From Lineus longissimus (Eukaryota > Nemertea > Pilidiophora > Heteronemertea > Lineidae), in assembly GCF_910592395.1 (NCBI RefSeq), contig NC_088316.1:14136001-14200000 (forward strand): a stretch of 64,000 nt of DNA. Direction: 5' to 3'. Under the pieces are notes generated by a model that saw only the letters and a program-made list of their open reading frames with translations, made no database searches and had not been told where the DNA came from. The stretch's first letter is position 1, and each line of letters begins with the position of its first letter. Of this stretch, positions 1 to 13,100 are shown in pieces. The position numbers and the translations under genes were made by a program.

Positions 1-574
1 ACCATGATACTCACAGTGACCCACGGATGGGCTAACACCTGTTCAGCAGAGTAACGTGTCTCAACACTGACATCAAGAACAGGAAGTGCCAAAATGACAT
101 AAGTTGAGACAATGTCACAACCAACAGCACCATGATACTCACAGCGACCCACGGATGGGCTAACACCTGTTCAGCAGAGTACCATGTCTCAACACTGACA
201 TCAAGAACAGGAAGTGCCAAAATGACATAAGTTGAGACAATATCACAACCAACAGCACCATGATACTCACAGCGACCCACGGATGGGCTAACACCTGTTC
301 AGCAGAGTACCATGTCTCAACACTGACATCAAGAACGGGAAGTGCCAAAATGACATAAGTTGAGACAATATCACAACCGACAGATCCATGATACTCGCAG
401 CGACCCACGGATGGGCTAACACCTGTTCAGCAGAGTACCATGTCTCAACACTGACATCAAGAACAGGAAGTGCCAAAATGACATAAGTTGAGACAATATC
501 CCAACCAACAGATCCATGATACTCACAGCGACCCACGGATGGGCTAACACCTGTTCAGCAGAGTAACGTGTCTG
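1..574. repeat. 128-bp minisatellite duplicating a DCLK exon end and splice donor
   Basis: Copies begin at 1, 129, 257, 385 and 513, giving four full units plus a partial fifth that ends where sequence similarity stops (about 574). The array continues past the left edge. Read on the minus strand, each unit holds the exon 3' end ([13 protein letters not shown]), a GTGAGT donor and about 80 bp of intron. The true exon end is the unit at 513. Units 2-4 share a change that turns the conserved RYSAEQ arginine into tryptophan; unit 1 keeps the exon-like base pattern. Divergence between units is only a few per cent. Confidence 0.95.
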
Positions 575-3500
575 GGGATTGACGTCTAGCATGTGAGAGA
601 TGAGGTCTTTGGCCGAGTCCGAGATGTCGTCCCAGAAGGGCGACAGGAATTCGTAGTGACCGGACATGATTTTGTCAAAGAGTTCATCATTGTTGTTTGT
701 AGCACTGAAATACAATAATCGATATTGTTAAATGATGTTGATGAACTTGATTTGGAAAGACTGCAATTTGTAGGATATCTCAGTGGAGTTAACAGAAATC
801 TCATGAGGTGAAGAGAATTAACGGAAGAGCCAAAAATCTTACCTGACAAAAGGTGGGAATCCACAAAGCAGAATGTATGTAATGACACCAACAGCCCAGA
901 TGTCAACCTTCAAGCCATATCTGTAATTATAAGACATGAAAGACGTTGAATTTGGTTCATAGAAATACAGGTGGATATCATAAAGATACATAGGATGATC
1001 GTCATCATGGGGACCCAAGTTGGGTATAAGGTAGTGTAAAGATGCAGCCAGTTATTGAGCCTTGCTTCAGCATGGGGGGGAAGGTGGTTAGCAAAGATTT
1101 TCATGAGAACCTTTTGAGGAGTATCGAGCATTACAAAACATTTCAAGTGTGGAGCAAATCCATTAAGTTGATCTCATCAAAAAATTCTGCAGAAAGTCTA
1201 CTATTGAGACCATGAGGTATTTTGGGAGGATCTGAGACAAGATTCCAAGATTAAAGAACAAAACAACTAAGTTCTGATGATGATTGGAACTTACCCTTCT
1301 TCCTCAAGAATTTCAGGGGCAACGTACGTGGGTGTTCCACAGACGATGCGTAGAGGCCCATCAACGACAGTAGCGAGGCCAAAGTCTCCTAGCTTTAACG
1401 ATTTCGTTCCGTCGTCATATTCACAGATCTGGAGAGAAAAAATTCAACTTTAGTACGTATACATGGAGATGAAACTGGTCTTGTGCCGATAGTATGCTTC
1501 TGATTCAAAATCTGGGCTAAAGTTGATGGAAAACATATCACAAATACAATACACATACAACAGCAGTGATGTACAGACCCCAATGGATGTTCTAGTGGTC
1601 AAAGCATCAGTCTCATGACTGGAAGGTCAAAGGTTCCAGGTAGCTCGTTCCAATGCAGCTGGTTGGTCAACCACTAGCTAGTTGAATATAGGGTACAAAC
1701 TGCCTTCTAACCAGGCATCCGGCAGAGAGGAGTCTGGCACTGAGTAAAGAGCGTAGGTCACATCAGCCAATTCTGGCTGGCCCTTTCACTTCTGGCAGCA
1801 AAATAGCAAACTTTATACTCACCAATAAGTTCTCTGGTTTGATATCTCGGTGGACGATGTTCAAGGAATGGAGATATTTGAGAGCAGACGCCAGGTTGTG
1901 TAGCATGTTGACGGCATCGCGCTCTGTGTACTTGGTCGAGGTGGATATGGCATCAAAAAGGTCACCTCCCTAGAGGAGATGGAACAAAGAATTTGAAATT
2001 GACAAAAGCTCGGCTAAAACAGAAACTCGTTACCTTTCACTCATTTCATCACTCCATAGTACGCATTTACGCAATTGGAAGTTTTCAAATTCAATTTCAA
2101 ATTTCAAATTTTAAACGAACAGTGTAGGCCTTTAAGATTTGAAGATCACATACCTTCAGAAACTCCATGACGAGATAGAGTTCAGTATTTGTCTCAAAGT
2201 CTTCCACCAGGGTGACGATGTTTGGGTGTTGCATCCGACGAAGGATGTTCACCTCATTCTCAATCATGTGTTCCTGGAATTTAAAGTAAAAGGCATGACG
2301 TTTATGTCCTTGTTCTAAAGACAAAATTGACTGCCACAATATATCTGTGAGGACTACAGAATAAATCTATATCAGCATTGATTGGAATATGTTTCATTTC
2401 ATAGGAAATCTGAGAAACTCCTATTAGTTATTAGTCTTTTGATAGCAATAACAGATTTTGTTGATAGCAGTTAATAATATGATTGTCTCAGATTTCTCAG
2501 AAACTCATATCACTTCAAATATTTCCCATTGAAATTACAATATTAGGTGGTTTCCAAAATACCCTATCCCTGAAAAGCCTTTCCAAACAATGATACGTTG
2601 AGTGATATTCTTTTGACCATACTAGTCCTCAAAGATGTATTATAGGCATTTATAACAAAACTAGCATGTGCTCTTGCAATACTAATTTGCCATGAGAAAG
2701 GAGCAGTGCTTGTGAGTGCCAACTACCATGACAACGAGAACGTGTGCAAATATCAACAAAAATAAATTCCAACTCTATGGTCAGACAAACCTAAATCTGA
2801 TCAGACTACAACTTGGTCAACTCACTTTACTGACAATAAAACTTTACTCCTTCACCTACAAGACTAACACAACGGTACATGTACAAGTAAATGATTAAGT
2901 AGAAAAAAGCTGTCGAGCATCAAGTATCAATCATTTTGGCCCTGTCCCTTTGAAACATATATTCAATTCAACATCAGTGCGCAAAAAAACTGAATCCAAA
3001 AGCCACCAGCAAATGAGGAAAAGTAAGTCGCCAAATTAACACTTCTCACGAATCCACTCGTTCCAAAATACGCATTGTTTACCTTTTCAAACTGTGACTA
3101 TGGGTCCAAGTTTAGTGATGTTAAAAAGAAGGGGAACGACAAAATATCAGTAGGCTGTGCGACACTTAAATTAACAACATAAACCTTGGAGAGTGATATC
3201 AACTTTAAAGGCACAGTCCATCTTCAACAAATTCCATTGGTATGCCTTTTTTCGAGTCGATATCACTCCATAAGGACTATGCTACAATAATACAATTATC
3301 AAATGTTTAATACAATATAATTTATCACACACAAAACATGGATTTCTGTCTAGTTACATCAGGCCCAACAAACACAGTATTTCATCTAGAGCGCAAACCG
3401 GCGATTTCAGACACTGCAACCTGCGTCAGAGCCTTGACAGCATGACTAGTGATTGGCGGCCGCATTCCAACCACAATTGTATTGTTGTTATGGTGCCGTC

Positions 3501-4162
3501 GCAGCGACTAAAATCGTCCATTTGTGCAATGCCTAACATAGAAAACATTGAACTTATACAAGACATTAGAATAACACAACATGTAAAAATGCACCCGCCC
3601 TTTGAAATACAAAACGGTTGACTAAAATGACTGAGTGCTATTAATAGTCAGAGGCGTTAAACCCTCCCATCCTATCCTCAGATGGCACAGCACCACTTGC
3701 CAGTGGCAGCAAATCTATCGTAAAAGAACGCTTCATTTACGATACCACATACCTTACCAAACTGCAGTGACCCCTGATCAACATCTAGCCAAGCGATTAC
3801 CAGTGTTACATGCAGACGAGAGATATTTTGGTCGCATATAGCAGCATTTTCAATGGCAGGTCAGAGCAATTAAAATCGCAGGTTTGCACGGTTCTTTGGA
3901 CCGAACACTCTTGTTGATCTCAACTTCATGTACATGAACTTCAAAATACTCGTCCCATCTTTCCAGCAAACACCGGTGCTTCGTCAGATACCAACCTTTC
4001 CTTTACACCGTGTCTTGTCGATCATTTTCAAGGCAAATTTCTTGTTTGTCTTTTTCTCGATGCAGCTTTTCACGATAGCGAAGTTTCCTTCACCGATCAG
4101 TTGGCCGATCTCATATTTCTCTGCAAGGTTACTAGGTGGCGTGGCACTATGTATGGGGGACC
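527..4162 (-). CDS. DCLK: DCLK kinase-domain exons (six exons)
   Basis: 4162-3996: [17 protein letters not shown], glycine loop GEGNFAIVK, catalytic Lys in FALKMIDK. 2273-2154: [20 protein letters not shown] to LYLVMEFLK. 1969-1823: GGDLFDAIS through [17 protein letters not shown]. 1428-1295: [20 protein letters not shown], then [17 protein letters not shown]. 920-843: [20 protein letters not shown]. 704-527: [35 protein letters not shown], donor GTGAGT at 526-521. All Hanks motifs needed for activity are intact. The donor after 3996 is a weak GTTGGT preceded by AAG. The 527 donor is followed at once by minisatellite copies of itself. Confidence 0.94.
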
Positions 4163-7100
4163 CTGTAAAGATAAAATTCGTTTTATCAAAATGCAGCACC
4201 TATAATATAAACAGACTTTTCTTCATCTTTTACGTTCTCTCGAAGGCAGGATAATGCATATCACTTGTGTTTCCAGCATGGAATTAATAAATTTTGGCTA
4301 ATTCTCGCAGAAGACTACTCTTAAACTGTTCATAACTTTGTGTGTAGGAAACCATTGTCGCCAAAAAAGACAATATTTTATACTTACTTGTATTTCCGTT
4401 CATGTGACTAAATCCATTGGCCTTGCTTCTCACCTGCAACATGGAATATTAGTCATCTTGAGAACTCAAACGAAAGAAAATGGCCATCTTAGCCAGTGAA
4501 ACCAACAAACATTTTATTATCATAGCCCATGGTCCCTTCACTACATATTTGTTGAATGCATACAAAGAAAGGGTTAATCATATAAACTTTTTATCAAGTC
4601 AGTATTCATTGCCAAATGCAGAGACAAACACAAATCAATATGATGAGTTAATCCATCCCAGTCGAAGCTATATCACTCCACAAGTCAATTCCAGACTCTC
4701 TGAGGAATACTTCTAACAAGTTTGCATGAATCATGCCAGATGCTTTAAAAACTTCTCAAATATTTATGTATAATTCATTGGTTTTTCCTGTGCAGCACGG
4801 TGAATAATGAAGTCACCATCATTTGGTTTAGTGCTGGTAGGTCTCCACCAGTGAGAAGTCCAGAGTCCTTTCAAATACTTACAGGTGACTTGGGGTTTGG
4901 GGTCGACAGTTTCGGTTTTCGTCTGAACATGGGTGAGTTTGGTGCACTTCGTGTTAAATCTATCGAAGCTGTAAGTAGAGAAACAAGGGAGAGGAGTTTA
5001 TTACAGCCAGGTTCGGAAACTACCAGTGAGAGGACAGGAGAACAGATTCTTGGTAAAAATGCAAGTTTGAGGGAGTGAAAGTTGGCGGCCACCGCTTATA
5101 CCACACCAAGCACACCAATACAAGCATTAACCACAAAGGAAGCCTAATCTGCAAAAGATGCAAAAAAGACTGTAGCTCAATCATGCAAACCAGAGAGAGG
5201 GTAACCTTTTTCGGGACACCATGTAGGATGACCCAAAAAGGTGATCTGTATTTGGGGAGAGAAATTTCGGATAGAGGTTCTTTCAGTAAATGACAATTGA
5301 AATGGGAACTGGTCTGTCTTACAATGGAACAGCAGACAGCTATCTACCATACCCCCCCCCCCCCCCCCAAAGTTTTCAGATGAATGTGAAAACAAAAGCA
5401 TCGGGTACAATAGTGCAATGATAATCCTGTTAGTCATCTGAGAAAACTGAAATCAGTTTTTATTCACCAAGGCCTGGAGTTAATTCAAATGGTTGAAGTC
5501 ATCAATGATGCATGAGAACATGCTGTTAGTGACGCATGCAAGGATATTTTCAAGCTGTTACTGCCATTATATTTAAATCAAAGATAGTCTGACTTATCAC
5601 CACAAAAAATGATACACCTGCAAGTGGTAAATTTGCCAATTTGCCAGTTTGTTTGAGAGGTTTGGGAGGGGGTTGCCTGAAGTTTATGATGCAAGTCAAT
5701 GTCACCAAATAAAACTGGATCAACATGCCCAAGGCAATGCCACACAAATAAATGTTGGTTCACAGTATTCTTGAAAGCAGAGTACTTTGGACTTTGCGCA
5801 GTGCATGTAACTTTTGGACAGTGTATGATGAAAGAATGAGATGGTGGAAAGGGAAAAGAAAGAAAAGAAATGTGTTTGAAAGATGTAAATAAATGATATG
5901 TATAAAGGATACCTGATCAAATTGCAATATAGTGAGAAAAAAATCTGTCTTCATATGCATGGTTGAAATTATTGTCGCATCAACTTTGAAATTTACTGCA
6001 AAAAAGTATGTATTAGTTGTAAGATTGATTAGTAAAATACTCCATATACCTAAATCATGAAAAAAACAGGCAATTCACTTACTTGGAAACATTTTGTTTC
6101 TAGATGGCCCGGGGGATTTAGGGACAACAAATGGTTTCAATTTTGTTCCTGCAAAGCACACAACATCAAATAAGTTGAATCAAAATGGTCGACGATTTGA
6201 TAAAAAATATAAGTCGATGTCATCCCACGATAGTAAATTAAGGTCAGTGGCGGATTAGGCACACATATTTCATCGTAGCGCAATGAATTTTTAGGGGACC
6301 TAAAGAAATATGATAAACTTCTTTTCAGCCCTCAGATGACCAGAAAATGCATATTTGGCACTAAAATTTCCAGAGCAATCACACATTTGATCCTATCTCG
6401 GTGGGGCTGCACTTCCCCATTTTCCAAATTTCTTGATCTGCCACTGGGAGTGGGAGTGAAATATTTCAATACCAGTAAAAAAGAAGGATGTATCCAGCAC
6501 GTGTCTTGGTGGTACATTAAAAGCCACCACCACCACCATTCATAATTTCCCCTCTTGATTCTACTCTTCCGGACAATACCTGCAGATCATGTCCAGAGAC
6601 AAAATCTGCTGTCAAAAATGCAGTCACTTGGGATTGAAACTCAAGCGACATTAGCCTACATCGTTTTTAGTATGTAAAGCCTTCTTCTACACAGTTCCAA
6701 TTTGTACAGACATTCTATTATCAATCATTTGGGTTAAGTATACTCAAAGGGGGAAAAGTGTTGCAGCTCTAACTTGATATTGCAGACTCCAATTGTAACA
6801 GATCTTCTTAAATTAGTTGTCGATAATGTTGAATTAATTGCTAATGTTATCAAAAAAATTATTATTGATATATCTTAAGACCCCATTACAATATCATCTC
6901 TGAGAGATATGAGCGTATGACAGGTCAGGCACTATTGTGAAAAAAGTGTCATCAAAACCAATTTCATCCAGCATGCCTCTTGAGTCTGAATCGACCCCCC
7001 CCCATGTCCTCTGAATGATTATACCATAGCAATTGTCAATGATGCAAGAGATATGTTAGTGTGTCTCATAAATGTGCATATATCTTCATGGCTTTAACAA

Positions 7101-10100
7101 GTCGATATATCATTTCAGTCAAAAATTACGAAATGCATCTTGATGGCTTACTGAAGTAGTGCATTATGGGAATTACTCATCCACTCCAAACACTAAACGC
7201 ACCATTAAAAACAGTAAACATTCATAAAGGCACTGAGTAATTTCATCAGCATACTTCTATAGTTTGCTTCAAAAGATGAGAAAATGAAAATGAGGGCGTT
7301 TGTAGTTGGAGTGAAGTTTTGAATGGATTAAAACGGTGAGACATTACGTAAAAATAAGAGCAATATGGAATTTTTTTCAGTTCTCTTGGAGCAAACTATA
7401 GTATGAAGCAATATGGGTTCAATAGATGGTTTATGTGAATCAGTAAAGGTAATCAGAATTCCATTCACACAGAATCGAAAACTCCACTGAGCATATCAAA
7501 CTGTCCCTGAATGTCCTAAAGCAAAATGATTCTTCAACTGTGGAGCGGCAATAAAGTATCATGACTTCAAAACATGACACCAAGTCATTTCCTTTTGGCA
7601 TCTGGCAATTTAGGGAGTCTAACTTCACCCGCATAATAAAGTCATCGATGACACTTTTCTCATAATTCATATAAAGTGGTCATTTCATGCCTTGGTTCAA
7701 TATGTCGCCAAGTCTAATCGAGTGTCTTTGCGCAATCCTTGGATGAGGACTGCGTCTGAGTCACCGATTAAGGAGAACTGTTTGTAGTGGGGGCAAGAAG
7801 ACCTTAGCAAACAGTGACCATCTGTGATGAGAGGGGCCAAGGGGTTAGAACATGGCCGTGGTGAATTTGACTGGCACATATTATCTGTTTAGTGCTTGTT
7901 ATACAGGATGACTGACCTATTCTGATATCATGGCATGGTTCACCAAATTTCTTACGTCCCGGGATCATGTTAAGTATCCACACCCATGGGAAGCCATGAC
8001 AAATGGAAATATAAATCAAATTCCTATTAACCAGTGATATAGTGGCAAATATTACTCAAAGATTTGTCCAATCGACCTTGAATTAGGCGCCAGAAGACAT
8101 TACAATGTATCAAAGATAAAAATACTCAAATAACTGAGATTTCGGGCCATTATTGTTAGAGTTTTGACTCTGTCCTTACGCAAAATTTGGATTGCAGAAT
8201 GAAGGGGTTTAAAGTAATCCTGGTTATTTGGAAAAGATAGTCTGAAGAGAACTATGTCTGTCTGAAGTTTCCGCCGAGCAAGTTGCTTCAAGTCGTCAGC
8301 AGAAATCATCAGCATACTGGCGATTTTTAGGATAGCCTTAGGATAGCCTAAAAATGCATTGACTTCTTACCTTCATTCAAGCTTCTCGTTGATGATGACA
8401 ATGCTCTCCTGACTGACTTTGGCGACCTTGACCCCAAGGTCACTCGCTCCTTTGGCTTGCCAAGGCGATAGGCACCAACAAATTTCAGCTCTGAAATCAT
8501 AAAAATGTGAAAACGAATAGAAGTATTATCGATATTAAGAGATGATTTGTCAGTAGTCATTTGGCTAAAACCTTCTGAATGTGAAATTTTGTCTACATTG
8601 CCTCTACCCATAAGCATAATCAGGCCGGTCCTCATGAACCTATGCGAAGGATGCATGTTTGATGTCTCTTGCCGTTGCCAGATAAAGTGCACACAACTGG
8701 GGTTTCTTGTGGGTAGCAAGATGCTGACAAGCATTCTGAAAACTGTAGTCTGTGTCCAAGGCAACCCACAACTCTCCTATAATACTGTTTCACCTATCTG
8801 GCTCTGCTTCAGGTCTTGGAGAAAAAAACATCGTGCAGCATCTGATAATAATCAGAGGTTTTTTTTGCTGTAGCATGAGATCATATCCATTTTGAAAATC
8901 TGTTGGTCACGACAGGTGATCGCCTGTTGGGATGTTTTTGTGGTTTTGTAGAAAAACATGATTGTTTGAATACCAAATGGTACACAAACTGCTAAAGGCT
9001 CTTTCTTTAGAAGAATGCAATAAGGCTTAACAAAGGTGAAGAACAATAGAATAACAAGAATTTCTTGTGCCACGAATCAGTCTTAAAATACTCGAAAGGC
9101 ATCACCAGGGTTGCATTTCTGCCCTAGCTCACACAGGAAGGCACAACTTCTGTCCCTTGGTGCAACAAAGAGCTGCCCGATGGACAGTTCTGAGAGGATA
9201 TTCCTGGAAGGCTTGTTGGCCATCTGTCAACACGATTATCCAATTACCATTGACTTTCCTACAAATGTGAAAGGCAATGCCAAAAGAAAGTGTAGCATGA
9301 GACATAACTCTTACCAAGCAAAGAGAAGGTGATATCGTTTTGTAAGAACTTTCTTTATTCTGCCGAGGATCAATCAGGTTTTGTGTGGTCACAAATACCC
9401 AGTGATCAGCCAGGAGACAGATATCAGAGATGACACAGAGTTTGATTGGATCTGTATCAGTATCTGCTAAAGTTTTTAGCAAGCAACCATTTCATTTCTG
9501 TTCGTGCTGTCAACATGGAATTGTGACATCACAAAGCTTCTAGCTTGTGTGTTACGATGCTATACTTATGTGTGGCTCATCGCAGTTATTCTGATAGCCA
9601 ACAATGAATGCATAAACAATGGTAATAAATGTTGACACAATCTGAATATCAATTTCGACTGAGTTACGACATAAGAAACTGCATCACAACAGGAACTGTG
9701 TTAAGAGTACATCATTGGCCAATTTGATCCCTATTTTCCCGACGGGAGTGATGTGCGATAGAGATAATTCAGTTAGATGGCATGAGACATGGTTGCAACG
9801 ATCAGGAATGTCCTTCAGGCAGCTAGCTGACTCATGTTGCCTTCGTAGAAATATTGTCATCAGGATTTCATGGTTGCACTTGATCGTCGATGTTTGGTGA
9901 CTAACACCTACATCTACATCACAGTTGCCCAACAGTGATATTGCAACACTCGCAAATTGAGGCAAATCTTTCCTAATTTTGCCTTATCTGAAAAAAATTC
10001 GAAAAATTCATCTTTTAAGAGGTTGTTAACCTAAGGTGACTAGCATCATTACCGCACAATGCTTACTTCCCTTAGGGATTTCTGAGAGTCTATAGCCAAT

Positions 10101-13100
10101 ATTTATCGAAATTTTCTCTTATATCCGATTACCTGAGAAAAAAGAAAACTTTCACGTTGTTACCACAGCAACTGATACCTTGGGGCATACCAAACTTCAA
10201 ACTGTGCTAATTTCTGACAATCTTTTTGTGATAACCTCTCCAGCAACTAATTTCGAATCCCCAATTTTGCTTTTTTTGTTTAATCTGTGGATGAATAGGA
10301 CTAAAATCGCTTTGCCTGGGGTATTCCTATTCATCAGTCGAACTGCTATGTTCATTTTTATCCAATACTGCTTGGTAACTTGTTCTAGCTAGGTCTAAAG
10401 GAAGTCTTATAAGAAACCTGTCGACCTCAAACCTCATATGCCTGAAGGCAGGTAGGTGTTGCCAGTGGACGAAACAAGCTGAAAGGTCTTTGGGGATGTC
10501 TCATTCATTTTACAGTGGTGAAATGTCCAATCAACCTCAGAACACTTTCTCAGAATCTTCTCACCCACAAACCCAATACACATGAAGGCAGCAGATAACA
10601 TGTTCCCAGTAGATGAAAAGAGCTGAAATTGCTTTCGAGTTGGCAATGTATCATTTATCATTTACTATTCAGAGACAGGCAATGATCCGACGGCAAAGCC
10701 ACACAGATTATTCCGTTTGAATGATAAACGTTTCGCTCCGAATTCAGGACAAGATTGGCGCGATGTTAGGACCAGTAACCATGGAAATGGTAGTGCTACC
10801 ATGGAAATGGTGAGCTTGGGACCAGATGACTGTGTTATCAGTTTAGATTCCCGCGCCTCAGAGTCGGGAATCAACTTGTTGCATTAAGATGGATGCCAAC
10901 TCTCCTCGGACTGATGCTGTGTTTCTTTTTGAAGGGTAGTAGGTTGACTGGATTGTTCAGCTCTTGTCAGGACCAGTCCTTTCTAGGCTCCATGTCAATG
11001 GAATCATCATAGACCAAAGTGGATTCATCTTGAAGTTCAAATGGAAGACAGAAATATAGAATGTCAACCAGCAGGAATCATCATTAACTGCTTAGGAATA
11101 CTGTATGGAAAAGAGAGAAGAGTCCATATCCAGGGGGTGTTATAAATGCATTACCATAAATTTGCAAAGTGAGATCCCATAATGCAACTGCACCAGACAA
11201 CAAAGGAATAGAATCAATTCAACACACATCTCAAAGTCAACTCTACAAACTTGAAATGGATTTCACTTCAACTTGCTGAATCAATCCGTACAATAATGTC
11301 CTGCACTGTACACAAATGCATGTCTTGTTAAACGTCGGTTTAGGCTACTCTATCAGACTTATCGATCGAGGCTGACCCATTATCCTCGGATTCAACATCA
11401 TGAGTGCTAAAGCCGGGTCCTTCACGCCGTCGGCGAATTAACGAGGCGGCCGCACACGTCCACTCTTAGACCACTTGATAGCTCAAAGCTTCGGGGAGTT
11501 CAGATATCTCATGTTGTTTGAATACAGTTTGGGCCAGTAATCGTCAAAGCCAGATCCTTCAGGTCACTGATGGATAAACGAGGCCTCGCATGTCCACTCT
11601 AGATCACTTGATACCTCAGAGCCTGGGGAAATTTAAACACTGTGTGTTTAGCCAAATCCATGTGTTGGATACAGAACATTTGGTAGTCAGCTCATTAATT
11701 GAGATATCAGATGATATTTCAACATTCTGTGACTGCTTCTCTTGCTACTTTGGCTGCGTCAGGGAAATTGTCTTCAAAACCTACATGTCCATTCGTCGGA
11801 AAAATCTTGATGAGCACTCCACTGATATTATTTTGACCTATTTCATTTTCTCAGCAAGCATGGCCCGTAGCCCATGAAGGGTTAACCTGACAGTATCATC
11901 AGGTGTAAACGCGCAAACGCAACTTCAATTACGGGTGGATCCAGGATGAAAATCTCATCAAGGTTTTTATCAGAAGATGTCAACTCGAAGATGAATCCAC
12001 CTCCAGGTAATTCCTTCTAGAAGACAGGATTTCAGAAAAACATACAAGAATAAGACACTACGAACAGATTGCCGCCCAGGGCGTCGGTATAGCAACCTTT
12101 CCAATCAGAGGTGGATTCAGCCCACCGAGGAAGAAATTCAAAGGAATAGGCAACAGGTGATTCTGATGACGAACTTCTAAAACAGAATGATTTTTAGCAA
12201 CCAAAGGCAATTTGATACAAGACCTGAGACCATCATTTGCTCAATACAACTTTTATTTCGTGCATTTTTTCAATCGAAACTTCCACAGGTCATTCAAAGA
12301 ATCTTGTACCCAATAGGTCACCTTCAGTGTTTGGGGAGGAAAATCCAAGCATGGATCTCATCGAACGTTTTTATCAACTGCTGTCATCTCTGAATAGGTA
12401 AATCCTTCAAGATGACAGAACCTCAGAAAAACACCCGGGAATAGCGAGCTAGCAAGCCAACCATGCCTACAGATTGTTGCCCAGGGCATCGGCAGCTAAT
12501 CAAAGGCGATTTTTCGACCAAGGAATATCAAAGAGCTGTGGAACAGGTGATTAGGATGAGGAACATCACAAGTTAATGATTAATTAGGTGAAATATTAGA
12601 TAAAAGATGATTACACCACTGGGTTATTTTAGCTTTAGAATCCCAACTGCATAAAGATCCAGACTAAGAATTATTTATCATTGAAGCAACAAGTCTCTGT
12701 TTGATCAAGACAAGTTTGAGAGTTACCAAGGTAACCACATTGATTTAGGAGAAGCAATTCCAACTCGGAACCTCTCCACTTTCAACCTCATTCCTAGGTC
12801 AAATGAGCCATGTCAATCACATCCGCAGAAAGTACATTTTCCATCCCTGGCGTCAAGGTTTGTCATACTTTCATCAGTTGTGCAATTAACATCCCCGGCA
12901 GAATAAACAAGGGTGTCTGCATGATTCCAATTGCTGATGCTGAAGCAGACGTTTGCACAAAATCAGCAAATTCTACAAGCTTCTTCAAACAAGATGGCAG
13001 AAGTCGGAAGCACAGAGAAACATATATACTTCGATGAAAAGGGAGTTTTCAATCAGCAGACATCGCATCCCATGATGGTCAAGAAAGGCACTGTGATATA

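Noticed and set aside
32-536. Overlapping 82-residue ORFs repeated every 128 bp
   Set aside because: They are frame-shifted readings of the minisatellite; 128 is not a multiple of 3, so the same sequence is read in different frames. Not a gene family.
1-574. Regular repeats resembling a CRISPR array
   Set aside because: The whole 128-bp unit is repeated without unique spacers, and the genome is eukaryotic.
5072-5092. Using the long ORF start (MAANFHS) as the start of a DCLK linker exon
   Set aside because: The acceptor with the best pyrimidine tract and the required phase lies at 5020, so the extra residues are intron.
8348-8764. 138-residue minus-strand ORF in a DCLK intron
   Set aside because: Same strand as DCLK, but no homology recognised and no phase-compatible splice sites joining it to the doublecortin or linker exons.
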